From Nitrospira sp. (GTDB taxonomy: Bacteria > Nitrospirota > Nitrospiria > Nitrospirales > Nitrospiraceae), in NCBI GenBank assembly GCA_024331095.1, contig JANDJE010000008.1, positions 1 to 64,000 of the forward strand: a stretch of 64,000 nt of DNA, in the 5' to 3' direction. Positions 53,780 to 62,542 of the stretch are shown here, piece by piece. The stretch's first letter is position 1; each line of letters opens with the position of its first letter. The position numbers and the translations under genes are program-made. The notes under the pieces are model-generated. The model did not search any database, was not told where the DNA came from, and worked only from the letters and a program-made list of their open reading frames with translations.

Positions 53780-54433
53780 ATGCGACCGGAATTCCCGTAC
53801 CATAAATCGCCTCTCATCATGCAGCCTGACTCTTCAACGGAACCGTTTCGATTGCCTCGAATCTGCGAGCAGGCCTTGTTGGAACGGTTTCTTAAAGCCG
53901 AAGCCATGGCGCTCTGGGCCGTCCGGTCGGCGCAATGGCAAGACCTGCCGGTGAACGTCAGAGGGTTTCTTCAACGGCACGAAGCGGACGAACGAGACCA
54001 CCTCGCGCAGTTTGAGTCGCTGCTTGGACGGCGGTCGCATGAGCGGGATCGTCTTCCCTCCATGCCTCGGCAGTGGGAGACATTGGCCGTCCATCTCTAT
54101 GGATACGAGACGCTCGGTCTCGAGTTTGCAAAACTCCTTGCCGATATTCGACCGGATCTCTCCTCGATTCTCGACGACGAACACAGACACGTCGGTTTCT
54201 TCGAGCAGGAGATCGGACAGATCCTTTCCGGAGATTCCGATGCGGCGGAGCAAGCGCGACGATCCGCCCGTGCGTGGCGAAGAAAATTACCGAGGACGCT
54301 CGATCGCTACCTGGAACATGAGACTCTTGGGCCGTTTCGCCGGGAACTGACCCGTCGAATCACATCTGCCATTGAAGGCCGATTCATTCGTGTCGGGTTG
54401 ATGGAAGAACCAACGTCCGATTGCTTGCCGTGA
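53780..54433 (+). CDS. ferritin-like (diiron-type) protein
   Basis: 217 residues from the ATG at 53780; a shorter start at 53819 is possible and neither has a good ribosome binding site. A four-helix pattern shows two ExxH motifs (DERDH and DDEHRH) each preceded one helix earlier by a Glu (KAEAMALWAV and GYETLGLEF), which fits a ferritin-like carboxylate-bridged diiron site. Oxidase, hydroxylase and iron-storage roles are all possible; I cannot choose. Confidence 0.6.
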   Translation: MRPEFPYHKSPLIMQPDSSTEPFRLPRICEQALLERFLKAEAMALWAVRSAQWQDLPVNVRGFLQRHEADERDHLAQFESLLGRRSHERDRLPSMPRQWETLAVHLYGYETLGLEFAKLLADIRPDLSSILDDEHRHVGFFEQEIGQILSGDSDAAEQARRSARAWRRKLPRTLDRYLEHETLGPFRRELTRRITSAIEGRFIRVGLMEEPTSDCLP

Positions 54434-54440
54434 AACGGCG

Positions 54441-55406
54441 CTAGGCCGGCAAAGCTCCGCACACCGCGCCGATTCGTCGATATTTTTCTTCTCGGCGGGC
54501 CAGAAGGTCTTCCACGGGAAGATCAGTCAGATCAAAGAGTTGATTGGTGATGGCTTTGCCGACCAATGTACAGGTGGTTTTGGGGTCACGATGCGCGCCG
54601 CCAACGGGTTCGGAAACGATATCATCGATAACGCCCAGGCTGAGAAGATCTTGAGCGGTCATTTTCAAAGCGGAGGCGGCATCCTGAACTTTGGCGGGAT
54701 TGTCCCAAAGAATGGCCGCGCAGCCTTCCGGTGAAATGACGGAATAGACGGCGTGTTCCAACATCAAAATACGATCCGAAACCCCCAATGCCAGGGCTCC
54801 GCCGCTCCCCCCCTCGCCGATGACGATCGACACGATAGGAACCTGAAGCCTGGACATCACCAGCAAATTCCGCGCGATGGCTTCTGCCTGTCCTCGCTCT
54901 TCGGCTCCGATGCCGGGGTAGGCGCCGGGTGTGTCGATAAAAGAAATGATGGGACGGTTGAACTTCTCCGCCAGACGCATCAACCGAAGGGCCTTGCGAT
55001 AGCCCTCCGGATTGGGCATGCCGAAGTTGCGCTGCATCCGCTCTTTCAGGGTTTTGCCTTTCTGATGTCCGATTACCATCACAGTTCGGTCGTTGAATCG
55101 CGCGAATCCCCCGACGATGGCCTGATCATCTCCGAACGCACGGTCTCCGTGAAGCTCCAGAAAATCACGGGTCAATTCGTTGATGTAATCGAGGGTGCTG
55201 GGTCTCTGAGGATGACGGGCCAACTGAGTGCGCTGCCACGGAGTCAGGTTCCGGTAGAGTTCGTGTTCGATCTGGGCCAGCTTGGCGCGGAGCTTGCGGA
55301 TTTCCCCTTGAGCCGCCGTCTTGCCGCTTGCCGCCGCAGCCGACAGTTTCTCGATTTTTTCTTCGATCTCACGAACAGGCTGTTCAAAATCCAGATAATC
55401 GCGCAT
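54441..55406 (-). CDS. accA: acetyl-CoA carboxylase carboxyltransferase subunit alpha
   Basis: 321 residues from the ATG at 55406. N-terminal helix REIEEKIEKL, then the crotonase-like carboxyltransferase domain: GDRAFGDDQAIVGG, IGHQKG, GYRKALRLM, FIDTPGAYPG and GEGGSGGALALGVSDR. It joins AccD to transfer carboxybiotin to acetyl-CoA, the first step of fatty-acid synthesis. It follows dnaE on the same strand by 86 bases, an arrangement also seen in enteric bacteria. Confidence 0.96.
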   Translation of the reverse strand: MRDYLDFEQPVREIEEKIEKLSAAAASGKTAAQGEIRKLRAKLAQIEHELYRNLTPWQRTQLARHPQRPSTLDYINELTRDFLELHGDRAFGDDQAIVGGFARFNDRTVMVIGHQKGKTLKERMQRNFGMPNPEGYRKALRLMRLAEKFNRPIISFIDTPGAYPGIGAEERGQAEAIARNLLVMSRLQVPIVSIVIGEGGSGGALALGVSDRILMLEHAVYSVISPEGCAAILWDNPAKVQDAASALKMTAQDLLSLGVIDDIVSEPVGGAHRDPKTTCTLVGKAITNQLFDLTDLPVEDLLARREEKYRRIGAVCGALPA

Positions 55407-55492
55407 GGGCTCTGCCTTTTCCGAGTGAAATACGCTCCTCAATGAGAGGCGAGGAGAACGATCATCCCGCGATGGGATGTGTTACAAGCGCA

Positions 55493-58400
55493 TCAAGATA
55501 GCAAAGAAAGAACCCCTTTGCCTAGCACTTCTTCGATGTCGGACACAAAATGCTCGCTGGGAGACACGGTCAGGTTGGGCAACGGCGCCGTTTCGGCCTC
55601 CAACGCCGTGTCCATTTGCAACGACAACGAGACCGAGGCTTCGCCGGGATGCCGTTGAAGGATCTCGCGAAGGCGAAGCAGTTGATCCAACGCATCGGGT
55701 CGGTCGGAGAGACGGATACGAACCTGTTTGACCGCCCGCTTTTGGACTTCAGCCAACGGTTCGATTTTGCTGGCGCGAAGCTTCGTGCCCTTATCCCCAC
55801 GATCAATGGTGCCGGTAATCCGAATCAGACTTTCGGGAGCGATCCACTCTTGAACGGTTTTGTACACATCCGGAAACACGATAGCTTCGACCGTGCCGTG
55901 AAGATCCTCCACGGCCAAATACGCCATCCTATCGCCCCTTTTGGTGAGCATGGGCTTCATTGTGACGATAATGCCGCATAGTTTGACCTCTTTCCCGTCC
56001 GAGACGTCGGCGAGGCCGCCCGTCGTCGCCGTCGCCAAGGCGCCGATGATCGTTTCATATCGGCTCAAGGGATGGGCGGAAATGTAAAACCCCGTCAATT
56101 CTCGCTCGTACTTCAGTCGTTGCGCGTGGTCCCATTCCGGCACCGACGGCAATGGCGGTGTGTTCGGATGGCCCGACGCAAGATAGCCGGATGGCTCCTC
56201 GCCAAAGATGTTGATTTGGCCAAGATCCCGCTCTCGTTGAGCGGCGGCGCCGCACTCAACAGCCTGATCGAGCACGGCCATCAGTTGAGCCCGTTTCGCA
56301 CCGGTCGAATCAAAGGCCCCGGCTTTAATCAATCCTTCCAACATCCGTTTGTTGACTTTCCGGAGATCGACTCGCCGACAAAAATCGAAGAGTGATGAAA
56401 AGGGGCCGGTCCGGTTGCGGATGTCCACGATCGATTCGACCGCACCTTCCCCCACGTTCTTGATCGCCGCCAATCCGAAGCGAATCGCCCCGTCCACGAC
56501 GGTGAAATTCTTTCCGCTGACATTGATGTCCGGCCCAAGGACTTTGATGCCGAGATCGCGGCATTCGGTAAAATACCCCATGATTTTGTCCGTGTTGCCC
56601 ATATCGGTCGTCATCAGGGCCGCCATGAATTCGGTGGGGTAGTGGGCTTTCAAGTACGCGGTCTGATAGCACAGGACCGCGTATGCGGCGGCGTGGGACT
56701 TATTGAAGCCGTATCCGGCGAACTTTTGAATCAACTCATAGAGCCGCTCGGCTTTCTTGTCCGGGATCTTGTTTTTCATCGCGCCTTCAAGGAACTTGGC
56801 GCGGAGTTTTTCCATTTCCTCCGGTTTCTTTTTTCCCATGGCGCGCCGGAGGATGTCCGCTTGCCCCAGCGAAAACCCCGCCACCTTGTTGGCGATCGCC
56901 ATGACTTGTTCCTGATAGACGATGACGCCGTAGGTCTCCTTGAGGATCGGTTCCAATTCCGGCGTTTCGTACGTGATGGGAACTTTGCCTTGCTTACGCT
57001 TGATGAAGTCCGGAATAAGATCCATCGGACCCGGACGATACAATGCAATGATCGCGATGATGTCTTCGAACCGGTCCGGCCGAAACCCCATCAGCAAGTC
57101 CCGCATTCCGGAACTTTCAAGCTGGAACACGCCGGTCGTCTTGCCGGAGGAAAGCAGGGCAAAGGTCTTCTCGTCGTCGAACGGAATCCGATCGATCCGC
57201 AAGGGGGCGGCATCCGGCCGTTTCTCATTGATCAAGGTCTCCGCCAGCCGGATCATCGTCAACGTTTTCAAACCGAGGAAATCGAACTTCACCAATCCGA
57301 TCTTTTCGATGTCGCCCATCGAATATTGGGTGACGATTTCGTCGTTGGCCCCTTTGTAGAGGGGAACGTAGTCCGTGAGCGGGCCCTCGGAGATCACCAC
57401 GCCGGCCGCATGGGTGGAAGCGTGCCGCGCGAGACCTTCCAGCGACCGGGCGATGTTCATCAGCTCCGAGACTTTCGCGTCGGTCTGGACCAACTCACGC
57501 AACCGCGGTTCAAGATCCAACGCTTCTTGCAAGGTGATATTGATCTGGTTGGGCACTAATTTCGCGACTTTGTCCGCTTCGGCGTAGGGCATTTCCAGCA
57601 CGCGGCCGACGTCGCGAATCGCGGCTTTCGCGCCGAGCGTTCCGAACGTGATGATTTGCGCGACATGGTCGGAGCCGTATTTTTCAACGACATAGTTGAT
57701 GACTTCTCCGCGGCGTTCCATGCAAAAATCCATGTCGATGTCGGGCAGAGATATCCGTTCGGGGTTGAGAAACCGCTCAAACAGGAGGGCGTACTCCAGG
57801 GGATCGAGATCGGTAATGCGCAGGGCGTACGCGACAAGGCTGCCGGCTGCCGACCCGCGGCCCGGTCCCACGGGAATCTGTCGCGAGCGCGCGAACCGAA
57901 TGATGTCCCATACGATTAAAAAATATCCGGCAAATCCCATCGAACAGATGACCATCAACTCTTCGCGAAGCCGCAGCTCATAGGCTGCGGCAGGTCTGGT
58001 CCTCGGTCGCTCCTGAAGACGTTCCCTCAATCCGGCCAGCGCAAGATGTTCCAGATACGCTTCACGATCTTTGAACCCTTCCGGCACCGTGTACTGGGGC
58101 AGGTACGTCCTGTTGAGAGCCAATTCCAACTCGCAGGCATCGGCGATGCGACAGGTGTTGCTCACCGCTCCCGGAAATTCCGCGAAAGCCGGGGCGATTT
58201 CTTCCGTCGACTTGACGTACAGTTGATCCGTATCGAACTTCATCCTGGACGGATCGCTGAGCGTTTTTCCGGTCTGGAGACACAGCATCAACTCGTGAGG
58301 CCTGGCGTCTTCCTTCCTCAAATAGTGGCAATCGTTGGTTCCGGCCAGAGGAATCCCCAATTTTTTGTGGATTTCGATCAGGCCGGCGTTGGCGACACGT

Positions 58401-58957
58401 TGGTGATCAAGGCCGTTGGCCTGAACCTCGAGATAAAACTGGTCTTTCCCAAAAATTTCTTGAAATTCAGCCGCCGCCGCCATGGCGCCGGCCATATCGT
58501 TTCGGCCGATCAAATAGGGAATTTCTCCACTTAAACAACCGGAGAGGGCGATGATTCCATCATGGTGAGCTCCGAGAAGATCTTTATCTATTCGAGGTTT
58601 ATAGTAGAAACCTTCAAGATATCCTTTACTGACAAGCTTGATTAAATTCTGATAGCCGGTCACGTTCCTGGCCAAGAGAATCAGATGGTAATAATCGTTA
58701 TGGGCCAGGCCGCTGTCTTTTTTGGCGTGACGGCTTCCCATGGCCATGTAAGCCTCGCACCCGATAATGGGTTTGACGCCGGCGTCTTTGGCTTTTCGGT
58801 AAAATTCTACGGCGCCGAACATATTGCCATGATCGGTGATCGCGATGGCCGGCTGGCCGAACGCCCGAACTTGCTGTACCAGGGGATCGATCTGGTTGGC
58901 GCCGTCAAGGAGACTGAATTGAGTGTGCACGTGAAGATGAACGAACGACGAAGCCAT
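55493..58957 (-). CDS. dnaE: DNA polymerase III subunit alpha
   Basis: 1154 residues from the ATG at 58957. PHP domain opens with HLHVHTQFSLLDGA. The C-family polymerase core contains PGRGSAAGSLVAYAL, with the catalytic aspartates in LPDIDMDF; the helix-hairpin-helix, OB-fold and C-terminal tau-binding regions follow (ITGTIDRGDKGTKL). This is the chromosomal replicase. Overall length is typical. Confidence 0.97.
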   Translation of the reverse strand: MASSFVHLHVHTQFSLLDGANQIDPLVQQVRAFGQPAIAITDHGNMFGAVEFYRKAKDAGVKPIIGCEAYMAMGSRHAKKDSGLAHNDYYHLILLARNVTGYQNLIKLVSKGYLEGFYYKPRIDKDLLGAHHDGIIALSGCLSGEIPYLIGRNDMAGAMAAAAEFQEIFGKDQFYLEVQANGLDHQRVANAGLIEIHKKLGIPLAGTNDCHYLRKEDARPHELMLCLQTGKTLSDPSRMKFDTDQLYVKSTEEIAPAFAEFPGAVSNTCRIADACELELALNRTYLPQYTVPEGFKDREAYLEHLALAGLRERLQERPRTRPAAAYELRLREELMVICSMGFAGYFLIVWDIIRFARSRQIPVGPGRGSAAGSLVAYALRITDLDPLEYALLFERFLNPERISLPDIDMDFCMERRGEVINYVVEKYGSDHVAQIITFGTLGAKAAIRDVGRVLEMPYAEADKVAKLVPNQINITLQEALDLEPRLRELVQTDAKVSELMNIARSLEGLARHASTHAAGVVISEGPLTDYVPLYKGANDEIVTQYSMGDIEKIGLVKFDFLGLKTLTMIRLAETLINEKRPDAAPLRIDRIPFDDEKTFALLSSGKTTGVFQLESSGMRDLLMGFRPDRFEDIIAIIALYRPGPMDLIPDFIKRKQGKVPITYETPELEPILKETYGVIVYQEQVMAIANKVAGFSLGQADILRRAMGKKKPEEMEKLRAKFLEGAMKNKIPDKKAERLYELIQKFAGYGFNKSHAAAYAVLCYQTAYLKAHYPTEFMAALMTTDMGNTDKIMGYFTECRDLGIKVLGPDINVSGKNFTVVDGAIRFGLAAIKNVGEGAVESIVDIRNRTGPFSSLFDFCRRVDLRKVNKRMLEGLIKAGAFDSTGAKRAQLMAVLDQAVECGAAAQRERDLGQINIFGEEPSGYLASGHPNTPPLPSVPEWDHAQRLKYERELTGFYISAHPLSRYETIIGALATATTGGLADVSDGKEVKLCGIIVTMKPMLTKRGDRMAYLAVEDLHGTVEAIVFPDVYKTVQEWIAPESLIRITGTIDRGDKGTKLRASKIEPLAEVQKRAVKQVRIRLSDRPDALDQLLRLREILQRHPGEASVSLSLQMDTALEAETAPLPNLTVSPSEHFVSDIEEVLGKGVLSLLS

Positions 58958-59013
58958 GTTCCGGATTCTATGAAGGTGGCGAGGGGAAGTCAATGAAGCC
59001 GTCCGGCGGACGG

Positions 59014-59739
59014 TCAGCGCCGTCCGTCGTACCAGACGGACAGAAGCCGTTTATCCCGCAACGTTCGACCTCGGCGAAAGAAAATGCGCAAGATCTGCCT
59101 CGCGATTTCGGCTTTTGAATACAACGTCACTTTCCGAGACGACGTTTCAAGCGGATGCGCCGTTAAAATCACAAACTGAAGATTGCGCCGACGCCCCCAT
59201 TGCTTCAGTCGCCTGCTGAGTTCGATTTCCTCGAGCGCATAGACGTCCTCGGGAAATCCACCGACGTCGAAAAAGGCATCCCGACGGCACACGAAGAGAG
59301 CGCCGGCGGCCCATCGACATACAATGGACATGCTTCGCCAGAAATGGAAGATGCCCTTCGCCCACCAGGGCAGACCGTTCATCAAGAGCGTGCTGCCCAA
59401 ACCGACGCAGGTGTTTCGTTCAATCGTCATCATGATATCGGCTAATAACTCAGGGCTCATCAGACTGTCGGCATCCAGAAAAAGCAGCCAGTCGCCGGTC
59501 GCCACGGTAGCGCCGGCGTTGCGCGCTCGGCCGATTTGATTGATCGGCTCAAAGACGACGCGAGCTCCGGCCTTTCTTGCCAACTGAGCCGTCCTGTCGG
59601 TGGAATTATTGTCGACGACCACCACCTCCGACATCAGGTCCGGTTTGCCGCAACGGGCCAACGAGGCAAAGATCGACGCCAGACACCGCTCAATGAGGCG
59701 TTCTTCGTTATACGCCGGAATGATGATGGAGAGATCCAT
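59014..59739 (-). CDS. family 2 glycosyltransferase
   Basis: 241 residues. GT2/GT-A fold: IIIPAYNEERLIERCL at the N-terminus, VDNNSTDRT and the metal-binding LFLDADS. The C-terminal region carries EEIELSRRLKQWGRR, typical of the catalytic base loop. Transfers a sugar from a nucleotide donor to an unknown acceptor. Same strand as dnaE, 56 bases upstream of it. Confidence 0.88.
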   Translation of the reverse strand: MDLSIIIPAYNEERLIERCLASIFASLARCGKPDLMSEVVVVDNNSTDRTAQLARKAGARVVFEPINQIGRARNAGATVATGDWLLFLDADSLMSPELLADIMMTIERNTCVGLGSTLLMNGLPWWAKGIFHFWRSMSIVCRWAAGALFVCRRDAFFDVGGFPEDVYALEEIELSRRLKQWGRRRNLQFVILTAHPLETSSRKVTLYSKAEIARQILRIFFRRGRTLRDKRLLSVWYDGRR

Positions 59740-60070
59740 GATCCATGCTCAACCCACCCGTGCTCGCATGCGTTTGTCGGCTACATAGGAAGCAATCGTG
59801 TGTCTTTATACCGGACGATGGAGCGGGTCTTTATGAATCAATTCCTCAAGAAGAAATTGACATCATTCATTGAAAAGGAGAAACAAATTGAGGAAGTCGG
59901 GAATCAAGAAATCCGCAGGACATGTGCCGAAAGGGCTCTTCGTGTATTCCAGTCGTCTTATGGATAATCAGCTTACTTGGGGCAAGCGGTGCGGTACCGA
60001 TGGTTCCAAATCGGCTGTGAGAAACAAGCGCGCGGGCTCTCCCGCGTGCTTGTTTCTGGGAGCGACAAGG
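59740..60070. other. 331-bp region without a firm gene
   Basis: A short frame (59833-59967, 44 residues, MNQFLKKKLTSF...) is present on the + strand with a weak GGAG upstream, but its coding status is doubtful. The strong hairpin at 60020-60057 occupies the right end. Confidence 0.4.
60020..60057 (-). terminator. strong terminator-like hairpin
   Basis: 17-bp arms (AGAAACAAGC-G-CGCGGG and its complement) with one G-T pair and a CTCT loop. It starts 14 bases after the stop of the minus-strand gene at 60071; on that strand the stem ends GCTTGTTTCT. Confidence 0.75.
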
Positions 60071-60556
60071 CTACAAGTAGACTTTCTGAACGTCGTCTCT
60101 CCGTCGTCTGAGATTGGTTCCAATCCGAGTGCGTTCGCGCTCGTAGCCGACGGAGGCATAATATAAGGCTCTGTCGAAAAATTTGTTCACGAGATAGATC
60201 AGCTCCAGTTCTCCATGTAGCTCCACCGCGCTCTCGGATAAGCCCTCTCGCTGAATAAACGCGCACATATGAGCTTTTGTCTCGATGATGGCCCAAAGAA
60301 AGTGGCTAAAGGCAACCCCTTGTCCAGCTCGGCGCGCTCCCAGTTCTGTATATCGCTGTTCGACCTCGGCTTCCGGCTTTTCCATTAACCAATCACTGAG
60401 GTTCTTATAGATTTCAGTGGCACGGGCCCGTAATTCGTCCGGCGGGACTTTATGGAGGTCGCTGCAACGGGGGGAGTTCCAAACCTTCTCATTGAGTTCA
60501 CGGGACAGTTGTTCCGAATGTTGCTCGATGAGCCGGACTAATCGGCTGGCCAACAT
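60071..60556 (-). CDS. RsbR N-terminal-like (RsbRD) protein
   Basis: 161 residues from the ATG at 60556, with AGGAGG 6 bases upstream. All-alpha protein: LASRLVRLIEQHSEQLSREL, WLMEKPEAEVEQRY and FSHFLWAIIETK resemble the non-heme globin-like RsbR/histidine-kinase N-terminal sensor domain (RsbRD_N). It has no STAS or kinase domain, so it is a stand-alone sensor domain. Divergent from the hydrolase gene. Confidence 0.65.
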   Translation of the reverse strand: MLASRLVRLIEQHSEQLSRELNEKVWNSPRCSDLHKVPPDELRARATEIYKNLSDWLMEKPEAEVEQRYTELGARRAGQGVAFSHFLWAIIETKAHMCAFIQREGLSESAVELHGELELIYLVNKFFDRALYYASVGYERERTRIGTNLRRRRDDVQKVYL

Positions 60557-60624
60557 AGGGTCCCTCCTTATGTTAAAAAGGTAAGAAGGTATCGCTTCAG
60601 TACACCCAGTCACCTCCCCAAAAC

Positions 60625-60630
60625 ATTATA
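60625..60630 (-). promoter_or_regulatory. -10 element for RsbRD-like gene
   Basis: TATAAT on the minus strand, about 70 bases before the ATG at 60556; no clear -35. Confidence 0.35.
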
Positions 60631-60718
60631 TGCTCAGGCGCGACATTACCCGATCGCGATCAGCGCCGTCAATCGCTTGTTTGACCGAGAGCGATGAAAC
60701 AGATTCGGCCGATTGCCC

Positions 60719-60747
60719 TTGACGGATCTTTCCAATCGGCAGAGAAT
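60719..60747 (+). promoter_or_regulatory. possible sigma70 promoter
   Basis: TTGACG, 17-base spacer, GAGAAT. It lies upstream of the hydrolase gene at 60803. Start of transcription would fall just before the tandem repeat at 60761. Confidence 0.4.
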
Positions 60748-60760
60748 CCGCCGCAAATTC

Positions 60761-60788
60761 CATAAATTCCGAAACATAAATTCCGAAA
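60761..60788 (+). repeat. tandem 14-bp repeat in hydrolase leader
   Basis: Two perfect copies of CATAAATTCCGAAA, back to back, ending a few bases before the AAGGAG of the next gene. May be an operator or an mRNA control site. Confidence 0.7.
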
Positions 60789-60802
60789 AAGGAGAGACCA
60801 TT

Positions 60803-62392
60803 ATGTCTTCCGATACGAACGGCCCATGGCATCCGATCATTTATGTGCGGGGCTACGCAATGACGCAGGGAGAGATCGACCAGACTACGGCAGACCCGTT
60901 TTGCGGATTTAACCTTGGCTCCACGGTCTATCGGGCGACCCCTGATAAAGACAAGCCGGCCAAGAAATTTGTCTTTGAGTCGCCGGTTGTGCGTCTGGGC
61001 TCCGATTTCGACTACTCCGACGTGTTTGATAACGGACTTGACATCATGGATCCGGATTGGGCCGGAAATCCGGCATGGAACGGAGGCATTCCTCGCCGAT
61101 CGATCATCGTTTACCGATACTATGAACAGGCCTCCCGGCTTTTGGGTTCTGGAGAAACGCCGGATATCGAAGAATTTGCCAAGGGTTTAAGCCAATTGGT
61201 CATCCGCGTCCGCGATCTTGTCTGTCGAAATCACGCAAACGAGGTGACGCCCAAAACCTTTCGGTGCTATCTCGTGGCTCACTCCATGGGAGGGCTCGTC
61301 TGCCGGGCCTTTTTGCAAAACCCGGCCTTGGGGAAGCCCGAAGCCCGCGCGTGCGTTGAGAAGGTCTTCACCTATGCAACTCCGCATAACGGCATCGACA
61401 TTGTCGGGATCAATGTTCCCTCATGGCTGAGCGCCAATGACATCAACAACTTCAATAGAAAGAGAATGGCCGGCTATCTGAAGCTTGAGAAACTCTATCA
61501 AGAGACCGAACGAGTCGATTGGCTGCCGGAAGAAGCGTTCCCCTCCGAAAAGTTTTTCTGCATGATCGGAACCAATCGAGGAGACTACGAAGCGGCCCTG
61601 GGTCTATCCAGAGCTTTCGCGGGCCATGGAAGCGACGGGCTCGTTCGCATCGAAAACGCATCCGTATGGGGAGTGAGCAAGTCGGGGAAGATTTCGGCGC
61701 CTTGCGCAACCGCCTACGCGTATCGGTCGCACTCGGGTTATTTTGGAATCGTCAATAGCGAAGAGGCTTACCAAAGTCTTATCCGTTTTCTTTTCGGTGA
61801 CGTGCGGGTGGACATGTGGGTGGAAGTCACCGGCGTTCGTTTGCCGGCCGATCTGGAAGGAAAGACCGTCAATGCGTTGTATCAATTTGAAGTGCTGGCG
61901 GCGCCTCGAGGAAAGCGATGGTACTTGACGCGCCGGACCGCGGAAGAAGATTCGGCGGCCTGTCGAACCTATCGCGAACTGACGGACCCCAAAAGCAAGG
62001 GCCGTCGAAGCCTCTACCTCTCGACGATTTTTCTGTCCAAACGAGCCCGCGTGAGGCAAGACCGTCCGTCGCTGGCTTACGGCGTGACGTTGGGCGTTCG
62101 GGTGCCGGATTATGAAATCGAACGGAAGTTCTGGCCGGATGGGCATTATGAAGGCGGGTACCTGTTTCACGATACTGTCATCGTTGAGTTGATTCCGCCG
62201 GCGAACGAAGAAGCGGATTGGGCCGTCCGATTCGATTGGCAAAGCGACAATCGTGGCCCGGTCAGCCACTCGTTGGATCCTAAGAAACTCAAGGGCGGCA
62301 AGGTCGAACTTGACGTTCCGTTCGACAGTGAAACCACTCCGGGCGTCACGGGCCTGCTCCGATTCATTGTTTCAGAGTGGAACATCCAGTGA
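60803..62392 (+). CDS. alpha/beta hydrolase (esterase/lipase-like) with large C-terminal region
   Basis: 529 residues from the ATG at 60803 (AAGGAG 9 bases upstream). N-terminal lipase-like half: HPIIYVRGYA (oxyanion strand), the nucleophile elbow AHSMGG near 170, and a later FAGHGSDGLVRIENA segment that may carry the acid/His. The C-terminal half (about 340-529) has repeated beta strands and resembles no domain I know. No signal peptide. Preceded by a tandem 14-bp repeat. Substrate unknown. Confidence 0.75.
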   Translation: MSSDTNGPWHPIIYVRGYAMTQGEIDQTTADPFCGFNLGSTVYRATPDKDKPAKKFVFESPVVRLGSDFDYSDVFDNGLDIMDPDWAGNPAWNGGIPRRSIIVYRYYEQASRLLGSGETPDIEEFAKGLSQLVIRVRDLVCRNHANEVTPKTFRCYLVAHSMGGLVCRAFLQNPALGKPEARACVEKVFTYATPHNGIDIVGINVPSWLSANDINNFNRKRMAGYLKLEKLYQETERVDWLPEEAFPSEKFFCMIGTNRGDYEAALGLSRAFAGHGSDGLVRIENASVWGVSKSGKISAPCATAYAYRSHSGYFGIVNSEEAYQSLIRFLFGDVRVDMWVEVTGVRLPADLEGKTVNALYQFEVLAAPRGKRWYLTRRTAEEDSAACRTYRELTDPKSKGRRSLYLSTIFLSKRARVRQDRPSLAYGVTLGVRVPDYEIERKFWPDGHYEGGYLFHDTVIVELIPPANEEADWAVRFDWQSDNRGPVSHSLDPKKLKGGKVELDVPFDSETTPGVTGLLRFIVSEWNIQ

Positions 62393-62542
62393 GCAGCCTT
62401 TGAGCAGCCTTGTCAAAAACGGACGGACTTCCGGTTCTTGCACTCACTTGCGTTCATCTGTTATCCTGCGCCCGCCTTTCGGAAGCGATCATTTACCCTT
62501 CAACCAACAAGTTACAAATCAGCATTGCCAAGGAGCGCGCAC

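Noticed and set aside
59833-59967. 44-residue frame MNQFLKKKLTSF...
   Set aside because: Weak ribosome binding site, AT-rich intergenic setting, no known family; not enough to call a gene.
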